Shown one piece after another: positions 11,524 through 24,000 of a DNA stretch of 64,000 nt. This stretch comes from Paramacrobiotus metropolitanus (taxonomy: Eukaryota; Tardigrada; Eutardigrada; Parachela; Macrobiotidae). The position numbers and the translations under genes were made by a program. Position 1 is the first letter of the stretch, and every line of letters starts with the position of its first letter. The notes under the pieces are model-generated. The model worked only from the letters and a program-made list of their open reading frames with translations. It had not been told where the DNA came from and made no database searches. The stretch lies in the NCBI RefSeq assembly GCF_019649055.1, contig NW_026570250.1:868001-932000 (forward strand). The letters run 5' to 3'.

Positions 11524-13395
11524 CTCCCGCAGGCAGAGTTAAAAAACAAATTTTCCCAGATTTACCATCAAATTTCAAATCATATCATTTGGAGACAAGA
11601 GTACAAGTTAAAACCCAGGTGTTCTGTATAAAACTGAATTTATTTTGGGCTATTTAATGATAGTGATGTTTAGCAGTACCCGAAATTTACTGCGGTTCTG
11701 AGTTTCTGCTCTTGAGTTCCCCCAGCATAGTTGTCCCGTAATTTATCATCGGTTCTTCATATACACTGAGCCCTATGATTTGCAAATGGCGATTTTGGGA
11801 TAGCGTTATCCGTTTGTTTTTGAATTGCTCTGGAATTTTTCGTGGAACATGTCTCCGTTTTGTCATGTTTTTGGGGCTTTGATTCATGATTTACACATGC
11901 AGCTTGTTTCCAGGTTCCATAACTGAGTTCAGCGCATTTCATGATTTCTTTTGCAACTGGAACCAGTCTGTCTGCGGGATTTCAACTGTCATTGTGTTTG
12001 TGACCAGGTGCGAATATGTCCATTTTTTTCGGAGCCTGCATAAAGATATTTTACAATTTTTACCATTACGATCGAAAGAAATTAACTTTACAAAAGCTGC
12101 AGCATTACGGTTACGCGTGGCGTACTCTGTAGTTAGCTCAGTAGGGGTTCTTAGGAATCGTTATTTTAGGGAGATTTCAGAGATTTGATTCATAAGTACT
12201 GACTCGTATTATCGTATAATTTGAAAATTGAAATATGAATCTTTAAAATGTTAATAACTTTATTTTAATAATTTACGGTAAATAATTGTTTATTGCAATC
12301 TACTTTAACTAATCCTAAATTATGCGGTTAATCGCGTAAGCTTTACAACTTTGTTAGTACGGTACGAATACATATTCTTGGCGTTGATGAGTATTGAGTC
12401 ATTATTTGAGTGCAATCGTAACCGTGATGAATTGTTTTGATTTTTTTGAAGTTTGATATTTTACCTGTATGTGATACTGAATTTTATATGCAGATCAGCT
12501 TAAAATAGTTCGAATTACTTTCAGCTGGTTTGATGATGACGCGTTTCTCCATCCTAATTGCTGTTACATTTTTGTTATTAATTTTATTATTTTCTGTCGG
12601 TTCGGTGCTCGGATTCCAGAAGTGCAACCCAATACAAGGTGTAGATAGTTATATTTTTTTCCTTGCCAGATTCTAAAGTGCGCGTATCACTATTTTTTAC
12701 TGGTTTAGTGAGTCATCTACCTAGCAAGGTGAGTGTGTCATGGGTCCAATTAAATTGTGGAGGTAACCAGCCTCTCGATGATGGTTTCCGTAGAATGTCG
12801 TACGAATCGATATCGATAGGTTCGTGTCAGATCAGCCGTTCGTCTGCATTGCTCATCTCTTATGCGGTCAATTGCTTTGTACTTTGTATTAATCATCCCC
12901 TTGTTAAAAGCCCAGCCAGATTTTCCGTGCCGCGTTCGTGTTTTCCGACACTACTAGTTTAAACAGCGAGACGGTTGTAAAATTATGTTGTTTTAAGCTG
13001 TTGCATAACCGTTGTACCACAGGTAATAAACGTACCGTTCGGCTGGGACAACTTGATGTTGGCGTTTATTTTGCCTGTCTCTGAATTTTCATAATTGCGT
13101 TGATTAACATCCGATCGGTCTGTGAGCGCTGAAGAGTGTTTATCTTCGAGGTGCGGATCGCAGGTCAATTCCCGAAGTTGAGATAAATATTTGCCTGTTG
13201 TTTCGTTCTTGAGAAATGATGAATTATTTTTATTTTTGCAAGTTATTTTATTTGATCAGAATACGGTTTTTGTGGTGAGATGGATTTATGCGGTGATGCA
13301 ATCTAATTTTGTTATGTGATTTATATTTGCAGGAATAATACTGGTTAAATCTCCAGCGGTTATACGGTTGCTCGTTTGCATGGTTTATTGATGGG

Positions 13396-16300
13396 ATGGA
13401 TACTTTGTGGAAAAAACTCCGTGGCAAAAGCCATTCTGTGGATCAGGATGTCCGGCAAAAAGGACTGCAGCAAATGCTCCAGTACAAAAGGGTATGTTAA
13501 TTAAGCAACCAAAACACAATCATCGAATTTCGTGCCTTGAATAATTTGTTTGGTCGACTAGCTGAATCTCAAATGACAGCTTGTAAATACCGTTTGAATT
13601 TGATTCGGATTGTAGAAATATGAGAAACCGAATCACAGAGAGTTGCACGAAACAAAAAGGCCTCTACTTTTACAGATAGTTCTTATAAGTGTGATTAATA
13701 ATATTATTACTTAAGTTACACCATTATTATTTTTGGTTTTATTTGGTAAACAGATTATCCAATAATTTTAGTGACATAGTCAAAAAGTCAATACCACTCA
13801 CTTTCATGTTTTGTGCTTAATCGTGACACCCTACCGGTACTTAGTTTATGAATTGGTGATTTGTTTTCGGATTATCGAAAAGGCTATGATTATTGTTTTC
13901 TACTGTTGGATTTCGTATGCGTGACGTCAGTGCGCTTTAAATGGTGCCAGAGTGGTTGTTTTTTGTGCTACTCCAACACGAATTCAGCGATGCATTAGCA
14001 ATCGGCCGTTGTGCAACACCATGCTGCGATTAGGTCCGCATGCTACCTGTGCATGTGTGTTTAACAAAATGGACAAGCTAATGAATCATAATGGTGCATT
14101 TTGCCAAGATCACCGAAATTCTACACTGGCTGCTTTTGACGAGCAGTGAGGTGAAGCGTTGTGCATTGCACAGAAGTTACAGACCTTGGCATAAGATGGC
14201 GTAAACAGTAGCCTAGCTTCTGCTGGGTCGCACTACTCGCCGTTGCACCGAAGGAAAAGTTTTGTTGATTACAAGAAAAATGCCCATGTCCAAAACCATT
14301 TATCTGCAGTTATCATTTAATCGGGATATTAAACTGCGAACGGTCTTCAATTTTCAGACTGTGCAGCACGGATTCCCTAACCGACCGTCGGCGTTGGCTT
14401 ATGATCCGAAGCTCAGAATCATTGCGATTGGAACGCAGAGTGGGAGTATAAAAATGTAAGTTTGAGTCGTAAAATTCGGTTCTTGTTTGTCTTTCGCTGC
14501 ATGGCACTCTCTTCGTTTGTACTGTTATAAAAGGTTTATGGCGCAGTGAAGATTAGCGTGATAGTGGTTTTTGTTGATACATGGTTTCATGGGAAATTGA
14601 AAATAAGATCCTTAGTCATTTCTGCTTTCCAGAATTTTTAGTCGGCTATTTTAGATTTTTTCTTCCAAAGTAAAGTTGCTGCTTTAATGTATAATGCTGG
14701 GCATTCAATTCAGTTGCTTCAAAAGCGTATGGCGTAGATGACTGTCAATTTGCGGTCGTATTCCATTCGCAAAGAATGGAGGGGATTTGTTGCGGTATTT
14801 TGTTTGGTTAATGTTCTTTGATTTTCTTTAACACTGTCCAAACTCAAAGAATGCTTTCGGCTACGGTTAATCGGTGGCCTCATTGTTGAAAAATATAATT
14901 TTGTTTTGCGCTTATACTTTTAACGTTTTGAAAAATCTGATGCTTGTGGAATGTTATGTGTGGATTTGGCACACCGATGTGAAATTCCTGTGATAGAATT
15001 TTTCGTTCCCATTTTGGTTTTTGCTTACGCATTCTAAAAACTTCTTATAGTATTATTCTATTTATGATCTACAAACCTGGTCATTCAAGCGAAAACTGTG
15101 AGTATATGACATCGTCTGTATTCATGTTTATCACGTCTCTGGGCAATTCAGTCGTCAATCAACTCACGATGTTCGAATACAGATTGCACGCATGTTTGTG
15201 GTACGACATAAGTTCATTTAATATCATTAATCAGAAATCTCCGACATTGGCGTATGTGAATTCATTTGTGATTAATTGTTTACTGTCGTTGAGCACATCA
15301 GATGACCAGATGAAACCGACCACGGCAATTTGTGCTATTTTATGCATAATTAATGCGTCACATCACCGTTTTTATTCGTGAAAGCGCTTGATCCATCGTT
15401 TGCAACTTTGCATACTGCGCGAACTGGTTGTAATGGTGGATGTTGAACTTACAGATACGGTTCTCCTGGTGTCGAATGTTATGCACAGCATGAGACGGAT
15501 ATCGTTGTAAATCACATTGTCTTCCTACCTAATCAGGTTGGTACCATAATCTATTATTCACTCGACGAGTTTTTAAGTTACTTTACCGGTGATGCGTCAT
15601 TTACTGTTTGCTTTTTTTTCAGGGTCGATTTGTCAGCATTTGTGAGGATAACACAGTTTATCTGTGGGAGATTGCTAGCCGAGACAAGAGCATCTTTGTG
15701 GAGTGCATTAACAATGTTAAATTAGAAGGAAGGTCAGTTGATCCGTAATTCTGTCGAAAAAGAAATTAGAACACTAGATTACGGCTCGGACAAGTTCTTC
15801 TCTTACTTCGTTACTCAGCTAAAATTAGCTTCGTTTTTATGAATATTTTTGTTTTTTGACTTGTGGTTTTTTTATTACAGGTCGAAAAAGATTTCGACAG
15901 TTTGTTTGGCGTCCGTTGGCGATCAGCTGTACATTGGCACGGAAGGCGGCAACGTGCACGTTCTTAATTACAATACGTTCGAATTCACCGAAGCATCGAC
16001 AATTTATATTGATAATGCTACTCAAAAGTGGGTTTTTTATCTGTTATACTAACCGCCGTCTCTTTGTTCGTTGCAACATGAATTGTCCGGCATTGCAGTT
16101 CCGCCAGCCCATCAAGAGCCTCTCCGGGCGCTGTGGAGGCGCTTGCGGAAAACCCTGTCAACTGTGACCAGGTACGCGTAATTTGCAAACGGATAAGACG
16201 AATAAGCGGAATTTTTATGTGGTATTTGTTTTAGTTGCTGATCGGTTATAACAAAGGCCTTATGGTTATCTGGGATTTCAAGGAGCAAAAGGCTGTCCGT

Positions 16301-19300
16301 TCCTTCTGGGCTGGTCAGGTAATTCGTACGTCCTTGTCATTTTTTCAGAAGCAGTCGAGATAAAGCCAACATAATTACCTTTTATTAGCATTTGTCTTGT
16401 ACACTTTGGGTTTAATACAGCTAGATTTTAGACTCGATTTTGGTTTTGATTTCAATTGAGTTGCAATTTTCTTCACAGCAACTGGAATCATTATCTTGGT
16501 CTAGCGACGGTGCTCGCTTTTATTCTTCTCACAACGATGGCAGCTATATTGCATGGGACCCGCGAATGTCGGAACCGGCGGAAAAGCCCAATTTTCCATA
16601 CGGGCCTTTCCCATGTAAACCCATACCAAAGTTACTCTGGAAGACATCCGGAGGATCTCATCCTTTTATTGTGTTCTCGGGCGGCATGCCGAGATCGCGC
16701 TATGGAGACCACCAAACGGTCACCGTTATGCAGGGAGATAACCATGTTGTATTTGATTTTACCTCCCGAGTGGTGGATTTTTTTACTGTTGATTCCAGCG
16801 GGGTATCAGGTGAATAATGATGGTTTATAGTATTACCGTACTTTTGTTTCTCAAAAATAAGCAGACCGGTACTATAGCGGTACTAGTACTAGTTGCCACC
16901 CTTCCCAGTTTTCACTACTTTATTGTGCAGATACTGCGAATCCCGAGGCACTGGTAGTTCTTCTGGAGGAAGAACTGATAGCCGTCGATCTCACAACGGA
17001 AAAGTGGCCAATATTTCAGTTGCCTTATTTGTTCGTTATGCATTCCTCGTCTATAACATGCTCACATCATGTCAGCAGCGTATCAGAGGAGTTTTGGGAT
17101 GCTTTAACGCATGCTGGTCGCCAGCAAGAACGAGGACATTTCTCCAGCAAACCTTGGCCAATATCAGGCGGACATACGTACAAAGAGAGCAATGAGAACC
17201 GGGATATTTTTCTAACTGGACACGAAGATGGTTCAGTCCGCTTCTGGGATGTATCGGGAAACCATCTGAGAATATTATACACACTGAAAACGGCAAATTT
17301 ATTTAAAACGGATGATATGGATGGTGACGATGAAGAAATTGCTCCGGCTGAAGAAGAAGAAGCCGAAGAATGGCCGCCGTTCAGGAAGACAGGAAGTTTC
17401 GATCCGTTCAGTGATGATCCGCGGTTAGCAGTGCAGAAGGTGGAATTTTGTATGAAAACAAACGTTTTGCTAGTGGCTGGGACATCAGGACAGATTGTTG
17501 TTTTCGATTTTAAAAAGATCCCTAAGGCTGGGAAAACTATGGATGTAAGCATACTGAACATCGTAATTTCAAAGATTTCTATGTGTCGATATCTTTAGGA
17601 TATGCTGTTTTATTTGTAGCATGTAACGGTGAATTTGGTCGGCGATCGAGACGGCTTTGTATGGAAAGGACATAGTCCGCTGAAACTGAAAACTTCCGTC
17701 ATTAAGTCCGAAAGCGGATTTCAGCCCCATACAGTGGTTCAAATCATGCCACCAGCAGCTTGTACTGCGCTGACGCTTCAGTCCGAATGGCAGCTGTAAG
17801 ATTCTGTTTTTTAACATTCTGTTTGGCGCACTTCGATAGGATGGTTTTACTGTTTTTGTTGTAGATTTGGCGCCGGTACGGCGCATGGGTTTGTTTTGTT
17901 GGATTATAATCGATGGAAGGCGGTTGTAACACGCTGTACACTCCAGAATCTGGAGAGTGTTAACGGGTTGGACCCGTCAATGACCAGAAGGAAGTCGTTT
18001 AAAAAATCCTTACGGGAATCCTTTCGACGCATGCGACGGGGCCGGTCGCAAATGGCAATCAAACGTGGACCGGATGGCGACAAGTGGGTTCTGTTTTTTC
18101 GCTCTTTAAATGTTCGACGTTCAAAAAATTACGGTGTATTAAAATTTTGCTGGTTTAAAGGGAAATCAGGTTATACAATCGTAATTTTAATATTCTTTGT
18201 TTGGGGCTTTAGGGCCAGTCCTTCTCGAGATGTGACAGCTCACATCGAAACCCGCCCCGTGGAACGGGAGATCGAAGCCCGCGCAGTTGACAATGAAATG
18301 GCTTCTGTGGTCCGCTGTTTACAATTGGTGTCATGCTATATTTTGAATAGTAAGTTTCCTTGATATTGAAACTGTCATAAAAACCTACGAAAACATATCT
18401 ATTTGAATTTTTCTTAGATGTTGTTAGTTCTCCGACGTTTTGGGTTGGAACAAACAGTGGCGGAGTGCTAATTTATACACTCGTGTTACCGTTGGCGGAA
18501 AACAGACGAGAGGAGGAAGTCCATGCTAGTTTAAGCAAAGAGATTCAGTTGCAGCATCATGCACCGGTTGTGCACGTTGCTGCTATCGACGCACATGGAT
18601 GTCCGGTTAATGAGAAGCCATCGAGCAAGGACAGTAGTATTGAATCGAGTCAAAAAGTCGTGATATGTTCCGAAGAACAGTTTAAGGTGAGAGTGTTAAC
18701 ACTTATGCGGCGCACAGGTAACATGACATTTTTCTTCGCAGATATTTCATTTGCCTAGTCTGAAACCGTACACGAAATTCAAGTTGACTGCGAGCGAAGG
18801 AGCTTTAATCAGGAAAGTTCGCATTGTTAGATTCGCCAGCAGATCGGGTATGTTGTAGTTTTTAAAAATTTTGGTGCTTATTCTATATATATTTTTATGT
18901 GTTGTTTACTGGATTTATTGTAGACGATGATCCGACAATGCGAGAGTATTGCTTGGCCTGTTTGACCAATCAAGGCGATATTCACATATTCAGTCTTCCT
19001 AGTCTTCAGCGACTCCTTAAGCAAGAATGCATAAAGCGGGAAAATATCCAGTGAGTCTATAATGATAGCAGTGATAACAGCAAGGTTCTTATCGGTCTGA
19101 ATTGCCTTTACAGCGGTATAACGACTTTGACCTTTACCAAAACCGGACAGGGATTCTATCAGAAATCTCCTAGTGAATTTCAGAGGTTTACTCTGACGGC
19201 GCGAAATGTTATGGAGCCGCTGTGCGCGATTGATATTCCTGATAATATGCGGTTAGCGGAAACCCCGCGACCACCGCACAGTCCGTTAAGCCACACATCC

Positions 19301-19640
19301 AATAGTCCGAGGCTACGTTCTTTGAACAAAAGTTCCCCTGAATCTGGAATCAGTATCAATAACCATGTTTATGCCCGAAACATAAACAATTCCGGTATGC
19401 GGTCGCCGGATACATCGAATTTGAACGAATCTATCAAAAGCGAGACATCGGGAGAAGACAGCATCCGAATCTATCCGTAAGTTTTTTTTGCTACCCTTTC
19501 GGCGGTATTTGCGCCGTTTAAAAAACATTGGTACGCGATTTACACAAATTCAGTTCGATTGGTTTTACAGTGTTGATGGACATGTTACGGTAACGCAGCT
19601 ACGCTCTCCCGACAAACAAGACCGTGCACCAAGTTCCTAA
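13396..19640 (+). CDS. LLGL: Lethal giant larvae (LLGL) polarity protein
   Basis: Lgl is a WD40-repeat cortical protein that antagonises the aPKC-Par6 complex and helps define basolateral membrane. Seventeen exons join into 1,033 residues: 13396-13491, 14358-14455, 15455-15536, 15623-15732, 15881-16027, 16099-16171, 16235-16318, 16479-16809, 16931-17544, 17620-17795, 17865-18083, 18213-18349, 18418-18686, 18742-18847, 18924-19050, 19114-19476 and 19571-19640. Diagnostic stretches are [17 protein letters not shown] (residue 33 on), [51 protein letters not shown], and [15 protein letters not shown]. The aPKC target segment [19 protein letters not shown] carries serines at 648, 652 and 656, spaced four apart as in human LLGL1. 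The end lacks the R-SNARE of tomosyns, so Lgl rather than STXBP5. Two donors (exons 5 and 11) are the weaker GTGGGT. The start ATG is preceded by a tiny upstream frame. Length is close to human LLGL1 (1,064). Confidence 0.96.
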
Positions 19641-21008
19641 AATGTTTTGGCACCACTTTGTACTGATTGTATTCTTGTATGTACAATTTTTTGATAACCC
19701 GACACTTGAAAATTGTAGTTCATGTTGTGTGCGTTTCTTATGGTGATCTTCCGTGACAGCTTTCCTCTCCATTTTTGTTTTTATCGGCTTTTATGCCATT
19801 TTTATCTTCTGTAAGAGTTGCTGGGTTGTTATTTAAAGTTTCCGGTTACTGTTTTTAAATTTTCTATGGAGCAGACGAGCAGTGGTACATAAACTCATGC
19901 AAACGATACTAAAATGTCGAAAATGGTGCGTGAGGAAGTAGGACTCACGATTGGATGTTTTCCCTTTCCGTCGTAGTGCTTGTGTTGATTTTGGAAAAGC
20001 CATACGAAAAACGACTATCATAGTAAATCTTCAGATTGAGCTACAAGTATCGAAGGAAACAAGCACAGAAGGTGTCGTGTCACGTGTGTCTTCCTACAAC
20101 GGGCTCGGCATGCATGGAATTTGCTATGACCTGCGTTAAGATAAGTAATAAATAATATTATGATGATCATTTTAGCGCACCTTACATTACTTACGTGTTA
20201 AACTTTTCAAAATACGTTGGACTTGATGGCATGCAGTGTTTGCATCAAAATTTGCAACGAGTTTTGTTTAAAAAAAGTTTTTTTTTGTGCTGGCGGCTGT
20301 TCCGGTGTACGGGCAAAAATGCCGGCATCAGGAGACACACCATACAGTAAGGGTACAGTCTATGGCCGTACGCACGCGGAGTGGGCGGAAATAAGACGGA
20401 ATTAGTCACGCAGTGCATTAGCTATTGGATGTTCCCGCGCTGGCGTAGCCATACGTCTGATCGAAATGCCGCTGCGCAGTGCGCATACCGACACGTACCT
20501 GCATCTCTCGTCTGGATGCTACATTTGGCAAATTTCGCAAAGGCAACAGTTTTATACGCACCGACTGTTGTATTGGTTCCCGGCCATTTTTCCACCATAC
20601 TGCTCGGTCTGGTTGATGACGTTCCTCCTGACGAAGGTTCCGTTCCTACAACCGCAAACGGTTTGTGGTTTCCGAAATATTTTATCGGTTCTGCTTTATT
20701 GGATCTCGTGTTTGGCAGTATTTACCCGTTTTGATTCTCATTGTTTACTGTTCCCGTTGAAGAGCCACGGTGGCTGGGTTGGTCCGTTTGTGGTACAAAA
20801 CGCGACGTAATTCTGTTTCCTGGAGGTTTGTTTGCCGATGCGCCGCTTGATAAAACGTGCAGAATTTATTGTATTTTATGATGTTCTGTTTGCGATATGA
20901 GTGTTGTTGACGTGTTTATTTGTTTGGATAAACCGGGAGCGAGATTACAGTCATTGCGTTTTTACAGCAGTCGACCGTTAACACACGGATGTGACGACAA
21001 CAGCGGAA
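19641..21008. other. Lgl 3' UTR and spacer before the transporter
   Basis: Holds the Lgl 3' UTR; an AATAAA occurs at 20147-20152. Frames at 20381-20734 and 20466-20810 overlap in two phases and show no family features. The 5' UTR and promoter of the transporter should lie in the last part. Confidence 0.4.
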
Positions 21009-24000
21009 ATGGTATCAGGAAAATATGAACCAAATAAGGAGGAATTAACGCCGGCATCCAATGGACGCGACAGGGAGAATCTGCTGAAAAGCAAAGAGAC
21101 GGGCATCGGGTCCAAAACAATAACGATTGTCAAGGATGATGTTGATGCGCACGAACTAGCGCCGCTCAAGGAGCAAGGTACGTTTATGCAGGAAATTACG
21201 TATTTAGTGCAGAGATATTTCCTTTTATTTTTGACGAAATCCCCCACTAACTGATCGTGCTGTTCTCATGAATATTTTGTTATTGATATTTATTTTTAAT
21301 TTGCCGATCGAAAAGGTATATTTTCTGACGTTGTGAAGTTTAATTGGCGGGATTTTTTCCGCCCAGCATTCATTTTTACTGTTGCTATTTCTTGAGATTA
21401 GATGTTCGCCTAATTATAAAGCATGAATAGGAGAACACTTCTTTACAATCTGCCGTTATCCTTTCATTCTCTGCTTGAAAAGCGGGCTTTTGTGAAGGAG
21501 TCTGAATAGCGGCTTAGTGAAATACATTCACCTGTGATGCAATCAGACAGGGCTTGATTTATGCTCCTGAGACGGAGACTTTTGCATTTTCGATAAGATT
21601 AATGGAGTGGTGCAGTGTGGAAGCTATAAGCACTTCACGCAGACGGTGAACGGCGACTTCCCTATCACGCTGAGGCGGGAAATTGCGTCGGTGCGGTCTC
21701 TTGGGAGATGTTTAAATAAAGACAGGGTATAAATAATTATCGTGTGCAATATTCGTAGGTTGCGTCACCGTACTATTTCTGAACGTGCAAGATTGCCGGT
21801 GTTGTTTTTCGTTCTATCGTAGCTCAGTGCAAATACTGTTGCATTTTTCGGACTAGTTCAGGGATGAATAAGCAAGAAGCGATAAAAAAGAAAAATTGCT
21901 GGAGATGGAATAGTACCATGAATTTTGCCTTGAAATATTTGGAATAATTCAGCTAGAAGTTAATTGGCTCGATTAGCCTGGCAAGTGCCTTGTTTGTGCC
22001 GGTCTTTTAACAAGCGAGTCAAAATTAGATCACGACTCCTAAAGCCATAATTATGCCGAGTGCGCTCATGATCCTTATCGTATTACACAAAGTTCAATAA
22101 GTGAAAAGATGCTCCGTCGATAAAATTTTTGGAGTTTTTGGCAGGGGTTTTCTGGTGAAAATTTTTGTCGTTAACTTTTAAGCAACAGTCAGGTTTTGCA
22201 GCAAATTGTTTAGTTTGCTCATATTTGAACAGTTTTTTTTTATTTCTGGAACCAGGCCAAATTCGGGAGTAACGGCGCGGTAGCTCAGAGCTCCGAGACA
22301 AACAAGCAGCATTAACCTCTGTTGCATTACTTTTTTACAGTGATGCCTCAGGTGCCGGTTTATTATCGTGAATAAGATCCGCGTCGCAGTATAAATACAA
22401 ACAGTCCGATCTTGTTTATACGGCTACGGTACGCGCGTAGTACGACCATTCATTGCCGAGTTCAGAAGCACAAAAACTGGTGAATAGATCAACATCGGAG
22501 CAAGAGTTGTGATCAGTTGCATCATGCTGTCTGCGTCGGAGTGCGGCCGCAGCAGGATGTTAACGCAGAAGGGAACAACCTAATGTAGTCCATGTTTAAA
22601 GGAATACAATCTGTTTTTAAAGGCCTGTGTCAACATGGTGGGATGCGAAGCGTTAATTGTAACCCAGCAAACAAAAGCCGCCTCTCTTCGGCGCCTGCTA
22701 GTGATGGCATTGATACCACTGTGAATAGCGGCGAAAAAGGACAACCAGGAAACTGGGTGTGATTGAGTGTACGTATTTTAGAGCGTTCATGAGATAAACC
22801 TTGGTCTTGAGATACGCCGGCTTGCCATTAGTAAGTATTGCGGGATGCAGGGAATACAGTTCTCGCTTTTGGCGGGTGTGCACACGCGGGGAAAATCAAT
22901 TTTGAGTGGATTTTATATGACGCTGTTAGTGTATATTTTGGATATTGATGGGAAGACGTGGCGGAAATGACACGTTTGCACTGTCGTAGTCGGCCACTCA
23001 AGGGTATGAGGAGGGCTTGGACGGGCATCTCGTGTGTTCCTTGTAGCTATGCGCTTTTTTCAACAAGCTTAAATGCTGATCTGGTTAATTCGTAATAGAT
23101 GACAGGCCTGCAAATGCAGAGGTCTTCACATCCGGATTGCGATTGCGCCTTCAAGCCGAAATAAAATATGTATCTGCATTGTGTTGCGCTTATTGCAGTC
23201 TTGCAAATTGGTTTTTTTGCACCAGCTTAATATACGTGTTAATCCTCTCTTGCGTGGCTGATTTATGCCAGCCTGCCGACATGTCGTTGGAGAAAACTGA
23301 CAATTAGAAATGCTAGTGTAGATTACGAATTGTCTGGAATAAATAAAACAGTTAATGAGCATTAGTTTTTTTTAAATTTACATTATTTAGGAATACGTAT
23401 GTTGCGGATGTATAAAGCAACAGATTCACATGGTCGGTGGTGTGTTCCTGGCCACAGGATGATCGGGTAAATAATAAATAATAAATGCAATTTAGTCAAA
23501 GTGGGGCCTGGTTATACGCTAGTTTTTGAATTGACGGCTCCTGAAACTCGGCTTTAAAAGTTTGTTGCGTGCGTGCGGGAATTCAGATATGCAGTATTAT
23601 TTGTTTTTACTAATGCTCATGACGAAAGGGCACTGTCGCTAGAGACTGCCTTCGTGCTTGAGGTATTGTGTTAAAAAAGCGTTGAAATCGTACCGTGACG
23701 GCCATCGTTTACGGTATTCTGAGGAAGCGGTGACATTTTTGTCTTCAAGTTACCGCCCCTACTGTGATGTATAATATTGATGAAAACTACTTCAAATGTC
23801 AATATTTCCAAATTATGTGTGTGTTTCCAAATTTTGCCCACATTTCGTCAAATAAATAGTTACTTATTACTTACTTTATTTATTATGTAGTTACTTATTA
23901 GTTTTCGTCAAGAAGATAGTTGCTTACTTTTTACTTCTTCCGGTAGAGACAATAAAGCCATACAAAATTAATAATGCATAATTCGCAGTATGCAAGATAA

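Larger units (their letters stand above)
8508..13395. other. Gene-poor stretch with weak candidates
   Basis: Between the claudin-like start and Lgl. Apart from the two low-confidence minus-strand candidates listed separately (9099-9431 and 11010-11523), only short chance frames are seen. Minus-strand frames at 11687-11942 and 12983-13168 have a coding-like look but I could not join them to anything. A possible acceptor (TTTGCAG) ending near 13332 may mark the 5' UTR exon of Lgl. A four-codon upstream frame (ATG to TGA) lies at 13380-13391, just before the Lgl start. Confidence 0.4.

Noticed and set aside
13391-13393. Alternative ATG five bases before the chosen Lgl start
   Set aside because: It reads in a different frame and does not lead into the Lgl protein.
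17067-17561. 164-codon minus-strand frame
   Set aside because: Shadow of the large Lgl exon 9 on the opposite strand.
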